From assembly GCA_947626245.1 (NCBI GenBank), contig CANQRK010000005.1:1-37800 (forward strand): a stretch of 37,800 nt of DNA, read 5' to 3'. Position 1 is the first letter of the stretch, and the number at the start of each line of letters is the position of its first letter. The notes beneath the pieces were generated by a model. It saw only the letters and a list, made by a program, of their open reading frames with translations. It did no database searches and was not told the DNA's origin. This DNA is from an uncultured Paenalcaligenes sp. (lineage in GTDB: Bacteria; Pseudomonadota; Gammaproteobacteria; Burkholderiales; Burkholderiaceae_B). The translations under genes were made by a program, and so were the position numbers. Positions 7,429 through 16,406 of this stretch are shown one piece after another.

Positions 7429-8776
7429 AGCAAACAGGGACTTGCCGTCTTTCTTTGGAGTTTGGGATTAATAACTGCTGCCTATATTTTGTGACGGTAC
7501 GTTTTGCAATATTGATGTCCTCAGCAAGTAGGCTGTGGTGCAGGTCCACGTCAGACAGAGGAGCATGCGGGGCCTCTTGGTCTATGTACTGTTTGATTTT
7601 GGCTTTAACCATGCGTGTAGAGCAGGTGCCACCGTAGCTCATACTTAGGTCTCTAGAGAAGAAATGTTTAAAGCTAAACACCCCATTAGGGGTGCTCATG
7701 TACTTGTTAGAGGTTGCTCTAGAAATAGTGGATTCGTGCAAGCTCAATTCGAGCGCAATGTCATTAATTAGCAGAGGTTGAATAGCCTCCTCACCATAAT
7801 CAAAAAATAACCGTTGTTTTCTAAGAATAATGCGGGTGACTTCACAAATGGTGTGGTGACGTTTTTTAATACTTTCGACTAGCCATTGTGCTTCTTGCCA
7901 TTCTTTAGCCAATGGATGAGATCCCGAGCGTGTTTCCTTTTTAAGCAGATCCCCATAATTTTTATTAATTTTAATTTTAGGAAACGCCTTGAAGTTAGGC
8001 ACGATATGCCATTGTTGATCCTGTTTATACACATACACGTCAGGCATGGTGTTTTGGCTACTCAAAGAACAAAATTGACGCCCAGGTTTAGGGTCAAGCT
8101 GACGCAGGTAGGTCACGCAGTATTGCAGTTGAACCTCATCTATACCCAGTTGTGTTTTTAATTTTGACCACTGGTTGTCAGCTAAGAGTTCTAGACCCTC
8201 ATGAATCAGACGAAGCACGTTTTTTTTTGCTTGAGGAGCAAGGTTCTGATCAGCCGTGGCTTGGAGGCTTAAGCATTCGGTTAAATGACGAGCACCAATG
8301 CCGGTAGGAGCGATAGTTTGTACAAGTCGAAGGGCGTGTTCCCATTGGTGGTTGGGTATGACTTCGTCTATGTCGTCGGGTAGCAACTCATTAAAGGAGC
8401 GACGCAAATAACCATTTTCATCTAAGGCATTAATAATAATAGCGCTTAATGAATACATGTCTGGACTAGGTCGTGTGGTGGTAAGCAAAGACAGAAGATA
8501 GTGTTCTAGGCTTTGGCTGACCTCTACATTGAGTAGTGGATCAAGGTATTCAAAAGGTGTAGCGCTTTGAAAGCGCTCTGCGCCAGCTTCGTTGTAGTCT
8601 TCGATATGAGCTTCCAGTTCGTCTTCGACTACATGCAAAAAAGGATTTAATTCTAAATGTGAGAGTAGTAAATGCTGAAAGGCCGGAGCGGCCAATTGCA
8701 AAATTTGATTAGATTGCTGTAAACGAGGCGATAGTTGTTGTTGGGTTTGCAATCTGGGCTGCAGGGTCAACGTCAT
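7427..8776 (-). CDS. rpoN: RNA polymerase sigma-54 factor, divergent
   Basis: Region I LQPRLQTQQQLSPRLQQSNQILQLAAPAF; core/HTH LLINDIALELSLHESTISRATSNKYMSTPNGVFSFKHFFS; RpoN-box-like AKRTVTKYRQ. Confidence 0.93.
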   Translation of the reverse strand: MTLTLQPRLQTQQQLSPRLQQSNQILQLAAPAFQHLLLSHLELNPFLHVVEDELEAHIEDYNEAGAERFQSATPFEYLDPLLNVEVSQSLEHYLLSLLTTTRPSPDMYSLSAIIINALDENGYLRRSFNELLPDDIDEVIPNHQWEHALRLVQTIAPTGIGARHLTECLSLQATADQNLAPQAKKNVLRLIHEGLELLADNQWSKLKTQLGIDEVQLQYCVTYLRQLDPKPGRQFCSLSSQNTMPDVYVYKQDQQWHIVPNFKAFPKIKINKNYGDLLKKETRSGSHPLAKEWQEAQWLVESIKKRHHTICEVTRIILRKQRLFFDYGEEAIQPLLINDIALELSLHESTISRATSNKYMSTPNGVFSFKHFFSRDLSMSYGGTCSTRMVKAKIKQYIDQEAPHAPLSDVDLHHSLLAEDINIAKRTVTKYRQQLLIPNSKERRQVPVC

Positions 8777-8844
8777 GGTGGTTCCTTAATGCAAAATAAA
8801 TGAATCTAAAGCGATTACCTATCCTTGAGGAATACCGCACAGAA

Positions 8845-9408
8845 TTAGTGCTGGGGACGTACTTTTTTGTATTGGGCTCTATGCGTGCGCAGCAGTTCTT
8901 CTCCAAAGGGTAAAGCAAGCAATAGGACTAAAGCCGTAAGCAAGGGTAATAAATAGCTAAGAGGGATAGGATTGGCCTTGAGCTGCAAACCTTTAATAGG
9001 AAAGGAACTGGGATTAGGAATAGCACTGACGGCTTCCCAGTGTAGAGCGCAAACGAGTAATAACGCGCACAAAGGCAAAATCTCTAAAAAGCTATGTATA
9101 TGTTGTTCTATCGGCGTTACAGTACGTTGGCTAGACGCAATATGTACATCCCATAGGGCTGTGACTTCATGCAAAATAAAACACCCCAACATAAATAATA
9201 AAATTGCGGGAGTTATTTCAAAAAACAATCCTAATAAAACAGGTATAGCGATTTCACCTAGCATGAGGCTGTGAATCAATGACTCTTTGAGTCCTGAGCT
9301 ATGTTCTATATGAGCCCGTCGGTGACATAACCAGTCAGCTAGCCCAGCAAGAATCCATAAAGTGAAAACCACATAAAACAAAAGATAAATGAGTGCGAGA
9401 CGTTCCAT
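8845..9408 (-). CDS. Multi-pass integral membrane protein of unknown function
   Basis: 187 aa, several hydrophobic segments; DWLCHRRAHIEHSSGLKESLIH motif; 68 bp upstream of rpoN on the same strand. Confidence 0.75.
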   Translation of the reverse strand: MERLALIYLLFYVVFTLWILAGLADWLCHRRAHIEHSSGLKESLIHSLMLGEIAIPVLLGLFFEITPAILLFMLGCFILHEVTALWDVHIASSQRTVTPIEQHIHSFLEILPLCALLLVCALHWEAVSAIPNPSSFPIKGLQLKANPIPLSYLLPLLTALVLLLALPFGEELLRTHRAQYKKVRPQH

Positions 9409-9447
9409 CGTTCTGGCTCACAAAAAGCAGCTAATACAGCAAGCGGT

Positions 9448-9463
9448 AGCAAGTCGTGTGCCT
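9448..9463 (-). promoter_or_regulatory. Candidate sigma-54 -24/-12 promoter P5 (membrane protein-rpoN)
   Basis: Minus strand AGGCACACGACTTGCT; spacing exact; predicted start about 29 nt before ATG 9408. Confidence 0.7.
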
Positions 9464-9481
9464 AACTGTGGGATGAGCATT

Positions 9482-9497
9482 GGGCATGCTATTTGCT
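9482..9497 (+). promoter_or_regulatory. Candidate sigma-54 -24/-12 promoter P6 (DUF4142 gene)
   Basis: GGGCATGCTATTTGCT; spacing exact; 33 nt predicted leader to ATG 9542. Confidence 0.65.
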
Positions 9498-9541
9498 AAT
9501 CCCACTACGTGGTATATCCATTTATAGGTAAGGAGCTAAAT

Positions 9542-10075
9542 ATGTTATTACGTAGCGTAGCGATAGCAAGAATACTTGGGGCGACTGTTTGTATAGTAGG
9601 TATACAAGCCAGTTATGCTCAGAAATTATCTGGGACTGACGAAGACTTTTTAAAAAATGCAGCTCAGTCAGGTCATTATGAAATAGAGGCGTCGCATGAA
9701 GCATTAGCACGTAGTCAAGATGCACAAGTTCGAGATTTTGCTCAGATGATGATTGAAGAGCATCAGCGTTTAGACCAAGGGCTTAATCAATTGGCAGCGG
9801 CTAAAGAAGCGGTATTACCTACGGCACCAAGCGTGATGCAGCAGGGGAAAATACTCATGCTTCAAGCCAGGGAGGGAGAGGGTTTCGATAGCTATTATGC
9901 CGAACACCTTGGTGTTAAAGCGCATGAAGACACTATCGAATTGTTTGAAAGCCAAGTTGAAAATGGCGATGATGTAGAGATAGTCAGCTTTGCTCAAGAG
10001 GCTCTACCTGTATTAAGACAGCATTTGCAGCATGCTAAAAACTTACATACTCAGATGGAGTCTAAGCAGAAATAA
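9542..10075 (+). CDS. DUF4142 domain-containing exported protein
   Basis: Signal peptide MLLRSVAIARILGATVCIVGIQASYAQ; TDEDFLKNAAQSGHYEIEASHEALARSQDAQVRDFAQMMIEEH; AGGAG before ATG 9542. Confidence 0.88.
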   Translation: MLLRSVAIARILGATVCIVGIQASYAQKLSGTDEDFLKNAAQSGHYEIEASHEALARSQDAQVRDFAQMMIEEHQRLDQGLNQLAAAKEAVLPTAPSVMQQGKILMLQAREGEGFDSYYAEHLGVKAHEDTIELFESQVENGDDVEIVSFAQEALPVLRQHLQHAKNLHTQMESKQK

Positions 10076-10094
10076 CGCTAGAGATATAATGAAC

Positions 10095-10120
10095 AAAAGG
10101 GAAGCGATGGCTTCCCTTTT
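10095..10120 (+). terminator. Rho-independent terminator after DUF4142 gene
   Basis: AAAAGGGAAGC-gatg-GCTTCCCTTTT followed by T. Confidence 0.85.
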
Positions 10121-10147
10121 TGTATGAGGGGGGTGTCTAACGCTAGG

Positions 10148-10651
10148 CTAAGACAATTGGGTAAAGTAGGCTTTGGTTGCTTGTAGTTCGGTAGTTGAAT
10201 TGGGGTAGGCGACAATTACCCATTTGCCCTCGGCCGATGCTTGTTTGACAGGTTCAATGACGCCATTACGTTTTGGGGTGTAGGCAACCAACACACCTAT
10301 GATAATGCCAATCAGTAAAAATACGCAGACCGATCCTAAAAATGCAGTAGGGGCTTCGTGAACAAACATGGGGTTGCCCATGCTGTATAGCACCCACCAA
10401 AATAAGGCACCAGCGGCCACACTTAGAACCACAGACCAAATATGCACAGAAATAGCATTTTGTCCCATATGGGAAAACTCATCTTTGAGTTTAGATTCAA
10501 CCTGAGGATCGTGTGGAGTGATTAAAGCAACTCGGGATTGGTCACCGGCAAAAAGAGAGGAGATATGCTGTAGCGCTTGCTCAGCGGCTTGGGCATTGCT
10601 AAATATACCCATGGTTTCGCGCGCTGATCGCACATTCATTCTTTTTTCCAT
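10148..10651 (-). CDS. Membrane protein with GSP17M/YflT-like N-terminal domain
   Basis: MGIFSNAQAAEQALQHISSLF...ALITPHD; two TM helices; AGGAG before ATG 10651. Confidence 0.65.
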   Translation of the reverse strand: MEKRMNVRSARETMGIFSNAQAAEQALQHISSLFAGDQSRVALITPHDPQVESKLKDEFSHMGQNAISVHIWSVVLSVAAGALFWWVLYSMGNPMFVHEAPTAFLGSVCVFLLIGIIIGVLVAYTPKRNGVIEPVKQASAEGKWVIVAYPNSTTELQATKAYFTQLS

Positions 10652-10811
10652 CGCAGGCTCCTAATAAACAAAGATAAGTGGAAGGGGTGCTTGGGTTAGT
10701 CTACCAAAGAAGCTATGGCGACAGAATGAAATACGCTGTTTATTTGATTCTTAACAAAGGCGAGGAAATGCCTTAAAGACGAGCAGGAGAAATAAGAGGG
10801 GAGATAGATAA

Positions 10812-10845
10812 TAAAAAAGCCACTTCCGAAGAAGTGGCTTTTTTA
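10812..10845 (-). terminator. Rho-independent terminator downstream of tRNA-Arg
   Basis: TAAAAAAGCCACTTC-cgaa-GAAGTGGCTTTTTTA, 15-bp perfect stem. Confidence 0.85.
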
Positions 10846-10852
10846 CTGTATA

Positions 10853-10929
10853 TGGCGCGGCTGGCAGGATTCGAACCCACGACCCCTTGGTTCGTAGCCA
10901 AGTACTCTATCCAACTGAGCTACAGCCGC
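10853..10929 (-). tRNA. tRNA-Arg(ACG)
   Basis: Minus strand GCGGCTGTAGCTCAGTTGGATAGAGTACTTGGCTACGAACCAAGGGGTCGTGGGTTCGAATCCTGCCAGCCGCGCCA; full cloverleaf, anticodon ACG, encoded CCA. Confidence 0.97.
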
Positions 10930-11114
10930 TGAAAGAAATAGAACTATAACTTGGTTTTTAAATCATGTCAACATCTTTTTGAAATAATTTAAAAGTTTTT
11001 AGTTCTTATTGCGAAATGTTCGTGGTACAAGTCACAATACTAACGCGCGATACAGGCTTTCATCTGTGTGTCGCTGCGTTAAAAAATTAGTATAACACCA
11101 TTCTGGAGAAAAGG

Positions 11115-12275
11115 GTGAAAAGTTTAAAAAAAGTGACTCACGTCGCTGATTTTCAGGAATTGGCTCGAAAGCGGGTACCTAAAATGTTCTATGAGTACGT
11201 GGATTCGGGCTCGTGGACGCAAAGCAGCTACAGAGCTAACCAAGAAGATTTGCAGCGTTTGTTATTTAAGCAGCGTGTAGCCGTCAATATAGAGCAGCGT
11301 TCTATGACTTCGACTTTTCTGGGGCAGCCGGCGGCTATGCCCGTGGCGTTAGCGCCTACGGGTTTAACGGGGATGCAGCATGCTGATGGGGAAATATTGG
11401 CGGCGTTAGCGGCTAAGAACAAAGGGGTGCCCTTTACCTTATCTACGATGAGCATTTGCTCTTTAGAGGATATTGCTACTCATACACAGACTCCTTTTTG
11501 GTTTCAGTTGTATATGATGCGAGACCGAGCCTTTATGGAGGCACTGATAGAGCGCGCCAAAGCCGCTCAGTGTTCTGCATTGGTAGTGACCTTGGACTTA
11601 CAGGTATTGGGGCAGCGTCATAAAGATATTAAAAATGGGTTAACCACCCCTCCTAAACCTACACTGAGAAATTTACTCAATTTGGCTACCAAGCCTTATT
11701 GGTGTACGCACATGAGTAAGACCCAACGTCGTACTTTTGGCAATATTGTGGGGCATGCTAAGGGTGTGAGTGATGTGAGCTCCTTAGCTGTTTGGACGGC
11801 CGAGCAGTTTGATCCGACGTTGTGTTGGAATGATATTGAATGGATTAAAGCGCGTTGGGGTGGCAAATTAATTCTAAAAGGGATTATGGAGCCCGAGGAT
11901 GCGCAGTTAGCTGTTCAGGTGGGGGCCGATGCGATCGTGGTATCGAATCATGGTGGCCGTCAGTTAGATGGTGCTCCTTCAACCATTGCTGTGTTGTCCG
12001 CTATTGTGGATGCCGTTAAAGGGCAAACAGAAATTTATATGGATGGGGGCATTCGTAGTGGCCAAGATGTGCTGCGTGCAATGGCACTAGGGGCCGATGG
12101 GGTCATGATAGGTCGAGCTTTTTTATATGCGTTGGGCGCGGCTGGTCAGGCGGGTGTAGAGCGTTGTTTGGATTTAATAGCTAACGAACTAGATGTGACC
12201 ATGGCGTTGTGTGGACGACGTCACCTAAGTGAAGTAGATCGGAGCATGTTACGTAACCCCGATTTGTTTAAATAG
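11115..12275 (+). CDS. lldD: Alpha-hydroxy-acid oxidase / L-lactate dehydrogenase (FMN)
   Basis: GTG start; YVDSGSW, WFQLYM, LKGIMEPEDAQLAVQVGADAIVVSNHGGRQLDGAPSTI, MDGGIRSGQDVLRAMALGADGVMIGRA. Confidence 0.9.
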   Translation: MKSLKKVTHVADFQELARKRVPKMFYEYVDSGSWTQSSYRANQEDLQRLLFKQRVAVNIEQRSMTSTFLGQPAAMPVALAPTGLTGMQHADGEILAALAAKNKGVPFTLSTMSICSLEDIATHTQTPFWFQLYMMRDRAFMEALIERAKAAQCSALVVTLDLQVLGQRHKDIKNGLTTPPKPTLRNLLNLATKPYWCTHMSKTQRRTFGNIVGHAKGVSDVSSLAVWTAEQFDPTLCWNDIEWIKARWGGKLILKGIMEPEDAQLAVQVGADAIVVSNHGGRQLDGAPSTIAVLSAIVDAVKGQTEIYMDGGIRSGQDVLRAMALGADGVMIGRAFLYALGAAGQAGVERCLDLIANELDVTMALCGRRHLSEVDRSMLRNPDLFK

Positions 12276-12356
12276 AGCTATCTATATAAGAACGCCTCAA
12301 AACGCGACATGACAGGCGCGATTTGAGGCCAACAACAAAAAAGACTTAAGGTCTAT

Positions 12357-12956
12357 TTAGCCGTGTAGCTTTTGTGCTGTTTCAGCAATAAGGCGGCCTT
12401 GGTAACGAGCGCCGTCCAGTTCGGTGGTGCTTGGCTGACGTGAGCCATCGCCGCCGGCAATGGTAGTGGCGCCATAAGGTGCACCGCCTACGACTTCATC
12501 GATACGGTTTTGGCCGTCGAAGCTATAAGGTAAACCAACGATGACCATACCAAAGTGAAATAGGTTATGAATGATGCTCATGAGCGTAAGCTCTTGGCCG
12601 CCGTGTTGAGTGGCGGTAGAGGTAAATGCACCACCGACTTTGCCATTGAGAGCGCCTTGAGCCCATAGACCGCCACACTGATCAAGGAAACTGGCCATTT
12701 GTGAGCTGACGCGACCAAAACGAGTGCCTGTACCGACAATAATGGCATCGTATTGTGGGAGATCTTGGACAGAAGCGATGGGAGCAGCCTGATCCAGTTT
12801 AAAACCAGAGCGTTGTGCGACCTCGGGGGGAACCAGTTCGGGAACGCGTTTGATGTCAACCTGAGCCCCCGCTGAGCGGGCGCCTTCTGCTACGGCCTCT
12901 GCCATGGCTTCGATGTGACCATAAGCGGAATAGTACAACACTAATACTTTTGCCAT
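12357..12956 (-). CDS. wrbA: NAD(P)H:quinone oxidoreductase type IV
   Basis: [57 protein letters not shown]. Confidence 0.95.
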   Translation of the reverse strand: MAKVLVLYYSAYGHIEAMAEAVAEGARSAGAQVDIKRVPELVPPEVAQRSGFKLDQAAPIASVQDLPQYDAIIVGTGTRFGRVSSQMASFLDQCGGLWAQGALNGKVGGAFTSTATQHGGQELTLMSIIHNLFHFGMVIVGLPYSFDGQNRIDEVVGGAPYGATTIAGGDGSRQPSTTELDGARYQGRLIAETAQKLHG

Positions 12957-13052
12957 AAAAATCTCCTAAGAATGAGTAGGATCATGTTGAGGGCCAGCAT
13001 GAGGAGAAAAGCATAAGACTGTTTTGAGTGTGACATCAGACGCGCACTAGGT

Positions 13053-13448
13053 CTAGGGCTTTTTTTGATCGTGTTTAAAACGAATTAAGGCGGCAACGAT
13101 AACCACGGCCCAACCACCTAGCATAAGCACACCACCGATAGGCGTAATCATACCTAGCCAGCTTTGTTTGGAAAGCACTAATAGAAAGAGGCTGCCTGAA
13201 AACAAGGCGGTACCTGCAAAGAGCAAGCCAAAGGACAGTTGTTGCAGACGAGGGCTAAGTAAAGCGTGCGTACATGCTAAAGCCAAGAGGGCAACGGCAT
13301 GCAAGGATAGGTATTGCACAGAGGTTTGCCAGACGGCTAATAGACTGATATCAACCCGACCCGCGAGAGCATGTGAGCCAAAGGCCCCGGTGGCCACACT
13401 AATTAATAATAAAAAAGCAGCAAGAGCAATTTGTAAGGAGGCGTGCAT
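13053..13448 (-). CDS. DUF423 (YgdD-type) membrane protein
   Basis: GAFGSHAL...WQTSVQYLSLHAVALL, LFSGSLFLLVL, PIGGVLMLGGW. Confidence 0.88.
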   Translation of the reverse strand: MHASLQIALAAFLLLISVATGAFGSHALAGRVDISLLAVWQTSVQYLSLHAVALLALACTHALLSPRLQQLSFGLLFAGTALFSGSLFLLVLSKQSWLGMITPIGGVLMLGGWAVVIVAALIRFKHDQKKP

Positions 13449-13560
13449 AGTGATGAACTCAAAAGTAAAACCAGATAACTATCTTAACGCGTTTACAGCA
13501 AGGGGGAAAAACCTATAATCTTGTCTATTGCAATTAACGGGTAGGAGTGCGTGATTCCTC

Positions 13561-14235
13561 ATGGCCAAAAAAAAGCTTTCTATCAAAAGAAGAAACAATA
13601 AGTGGGTAGTTATGTGGGGCTCACGGGTCTTGTCATGGCGACAGGGTGTGCTAGTGGGGGTGGTGTCCTGTCTGCTCGTTGCCTTTGGCGTAGGAACCAG
13701 TACCGATTATTTTAATCTGCCCGGGCAAAAAGCATCAACTTCCACCAGTACGGTGCAGCGCCCTAAAGGCGAGTTTGTCTTGCAGGGCAAGATCACGCAT
13801 GTGACAGATGGTGATACCATTAATGTCCAAGTGGATGGTGTTCGTGAACGGGTACGTTTGGCAAACATTGACTCGCCAGAGACTCCAGGTCGGGCTGATA
13901 GGCCGGGGCAACCGTATGCGCAGCAGGCTCAGCAGGCGTTAGAACGTATGGTGTTGAATAAAACAGTGCGTTTACGTTGTTTTGAGCAAGATCATTATGG
14001 TCGTAATATTTGTGAAGTGCCTTTGGATAACGGTAAAACAGCAAATCAATGGATGGTAGAGCACGGTTGGGCGTGGGCATATACTGGCAGTGGTGGGCGC
14101 TACCTACGCGATAAATCGTTGGTTCAGGTTCAACAACAGGCCCAGCAAAAAGGCGTGGGCTTATGGCAATCTAATAACCCGGTTGCGCCGTGGGTATGGC
14201 GCGTTCAATGTTGGCAACAGAAAAAATGCAGCTAA
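13561..14235 (+). CDS. Thermonuclease (SNase-like) family protein, membrane anchored
   Basis: ITHVTDGDTINVQVDGVRERVRLANIDSPE, CFEQDHYGRNICEV, N-terminal TM segment. Confidence 0.9.
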   Translation: MAKKKLSIKRRNNKWVVMWGSRVLSWRQGVLVGVVSCLLVAFGVGTSTDYFNLPGQKASTSTSTVQRPKGEFVLQGKITHVTDGDTINVQVDGVRERVRLANIDSPETPGRADRPGQPYAQQAQQALERMVLNKTVRLRCFEQDHYGRNICEVPLDNGKTANQWMVEHGWAWAYTGSGGRYLRDKSLVQVQQQAQQKGVGLWQSNNPVAPWVWRVQCWQQKKCS

Positions 14236-16406
14236 TTCGATCCTTGTTCATCGTTTGTTTGGCTCTAGGTCTAAGCGCTTGTGGCGAGCGGGCTGTTAAT
14301 AGCCCGTATGCCGACGGAGCCGCCGCACAAAATACGTTGTTTACGGCGTTTACGCAGCGATCTCCTAAATACTTAGATCCGGCCAGCTCGTATTCCACAG
14401 ACGAAACGCCGTTTACTTATTCTATTTATGAGCCGTTATATGGCTACCATTATTTAAAGCGACCTTATCAGTTAGAGGGGAGGACGGCTACCGAGGTCGT
14501 GCGCCCTTATTATTTAGATGAACAGGGCCAACGCTTACCCGATGATGCTGATGGCGAGTTGATTACGGAAAGTGTGTACGACATTCGCCTAAAACCGGAT
14601 ATTTTATTTCAGCCGCATCCTGCTTTTGCTCGGGATGAGCAGGGGCAGTATCGATACTACCCAATGCAGCCCCAGGACTTAGCTGGGGTGTATGCGATTC
14701 CTGACTTTGAGTACAGTGGTACGCGGCCCCTAAGCGCACACGATTATGTGTATGGCTTGAAACGTTTAGCTAGCCCCCGAGTTGTTTCCCCTATTTATGC
14801 ATTTTTTACCGATTATATTATTGGCTATAAAGAATACGGTGAGCAGTTACGCGCTGCTGCAACGGAGTTGTCGGACGACCAATGGCTTGATTTACGGAAT
14901 TATGACTTTAATGGGGTCGAGGCCATTGATGATCAGACCTTACGCATCCGTATTAAAGGTAAATACCCACAGTTTTCTTATTGGTTAGCTATGACCTTTA
15001 CGGCACCTATCCCATGGGAAGCCGATCGTTTTTATCATCAACCCGGTATGACTGCCCATGATTTATCGTTAAATACGTGGCCAGTGGGAACGGGGGCATA
15101 TATGTTGACCGAGTCCACGCGCAACCGGCGCCATGTGTTATCACGTAATCCTCATTTCAGAGGTGAGCCGTATCCGTGCGAGGGTGAGCCGGGTGATGAG
15201 GCCGCTGGCTTGTTAGTTGATTGTGGTCTGCCTACCCCTTTTATTGATCAGGTGGTTTTTAGTCTAGAAAAAGAATCAGTACCATTGTTGGGCAAGTTTT
15301 TACAAGGCTATTACGATATTCCTCAGGTTGAGCGTGGGGATTATGGGGTGGCTATGACAGTAGCAGCCGAAGACTCCCCAGATAAAGCGGCTCTATATAA
15401 AGAGCGAGGCTTAGATTTACGTACCTTGGCCGAGGCTCAATTGTTTTATTTTGGTTTTAACTGGTTGGACCCCGTGGTGGGGGCTGGTTCTACTCCAGAG
15501 CAAGCCGAGAAAAATCGCTATTTGCGTCAGGCGCTTAGTATTGCTTTTGACTGGGAAGAGTTCGTCACGATTTTTCAAAATGACCAAGGCTTAGTCTCGC
15601 ATGGCCCATTGCCTCCTGGTGTTCGAGGCTATCAAGCGCCGCCCGAGGGGATAAACCAAACGGTGTATCAGTTACAAGATGATTGGACACAGCGTAAAGC
15701 CATTGACGAGGCTAAGGCTTTATTGGCTAAAGCGGGTTATCCCGATGGGCGTGATGCGCAAACAGGCGTCCCGTTGATTTTGTATTTCGATTCCTCCGGG
15801 GGCATGGGTTCAAGCGCTACTTTGGACTGGATGCGACGACAGCTAGAAAAAATAGGGGTGCAAATGGAGGTGCGTGCTACGGACTACAACCGTTTCCAAG
15901 ACAAAATGCAGCGTGGCGTGGCACAAATGTTTATGTGGGGTTGGGTCGCCGATTACCCCGATGCTGAAAACTTTTTATTTTTGTTGTATGGGCCACATGC
16001 ACGGGCTCAAGGGGGTGGTGAAAATGCCAGCAACTACCAAAGTGCTGAATACGATGCTCTGTTTGAAAAAATGCGGTTTTTAGATGATGGACCCGAAAAA
16101 GACGAGGTCATCGCCCAAATGATTCAGATTGTGCAGCACGACGCACCGTGGATGTTTGGTTACGTGCCAAACTCCGGAGGGGTTTATCAGCAGTGGGTAC
16201 ACAATGCCAAGCCTTCACAAATGGTGCGCAATGCTATTCAGTATTTGCGGGTGGATCCCCACGTCCGAGTAGAAAAACAAGCGCTGTGGAATCAGCCTGT
16301 TTGGTGGCCTTTATGGGCGTTACTGGGGTTAGCTGCGGTGGGCGGTGCGTTGATATGGCGGGTTTTACGCCAACGTGAACAACAAGCCGTACACAAGGAG
16401 ATGTGA
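14226..16406 (+). CDS. Peptide-type ABC transporter substrate-binding lipoprotein with C-terminal TM helix
   Basis: Start at MQLIRSLFIVCLALGLSAC (lipobox LSAC); SBP_bac_5-type motifs; C-terminus WWPLWALLGLAAVGGALIWRVLRQREQQ. Confidence 0.88.
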   Translation: MQLIRSLFIVCLALGLSACGERAVNSPYADGAAAQNTLFTAFTQRSPKYLDPASSYSTDETPFTYSIYEPLYGYHYLKRPYQLEGRTATEVVRPYYLDEQGQRLPDDADGELITESVYDIRLKPDILFQPHPAFARDEQGQYRYYPMQPQDLAGVYAIPDFEYSGTRPLSAHDYVYGLKRLASPRVVSPIYAFFTDYIIGYKEYGEQLRAAATELSDDQWLDLRNYDFNGVEAIDDQTLRIRIKGKYPQFSYWLAMTFTAPIPWEADRFYHQPGMTAHDLSLNTWPVGTGAYMLTESTRNRRHVLSRNPHFRGEPYPCEGEPGDEAAGLLVDCGLPTPFIDQVVFSLEKESVPLLGKFLQGYYDIPQVERGDYGVAMTVAAEDSPDKAALYKERGLDLRTLAEAQLFYFGFNWLDPVVGAGSTPEQAEKNRYLRQALSIAFDWEEFVTIFQNDQGLVSHGPLPPGVRGYQAPPEGINQTVYQLQDDWTQRKAIDEAKALLAKAGYPDGRDAQTGVPLILYFDSSGGMGSSATLDWMRRQLEKIGVQMEVRATDYNRFQDKMQRGVAQMFMWGWVADYPDAENFLFLLYGPHARAQGGGENASNYQSAEYDALFEKMRFLDDGPEKDEVIAQMIQIVQHDAPWMFGYVPNSGGVYQQWVHNAKPSQMVRNAIQYLRVDPHVRVEKQALWNQPVWWPLWALLGLAAVGGALIWRVLRQREQQAVHKEM

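Noticed and set aside
10652-10800. Sigma-54-type promoter for the GSP17M-like gene
   Set aside because: Searched by eye for GC-N10-CC with the local pattern; nothing acceptable found, so this gene is not included in the proposed regulon.
10853-10929. attL/attR duplication of the tRNA-Arg 3' end
   Set aside because: No second copy of the tRNA 3' segment was found by eye in the window, and no integrase gene is present.
12294-12329. Inverted repeat GCCTCAAAACGCG/CGCGATTTGAGGC between lldD and wrbA as terminator
   Set aside because: Stem plausible with a mismatch, but no clear T-tract directly adjacent; left uncalled.
13168-13518. 116-aa plus ORF opposite the DUF423 gene
   Set aside because: Entirely antisense to a recognisable DUF423 gene; K/A-rich shadow translation.
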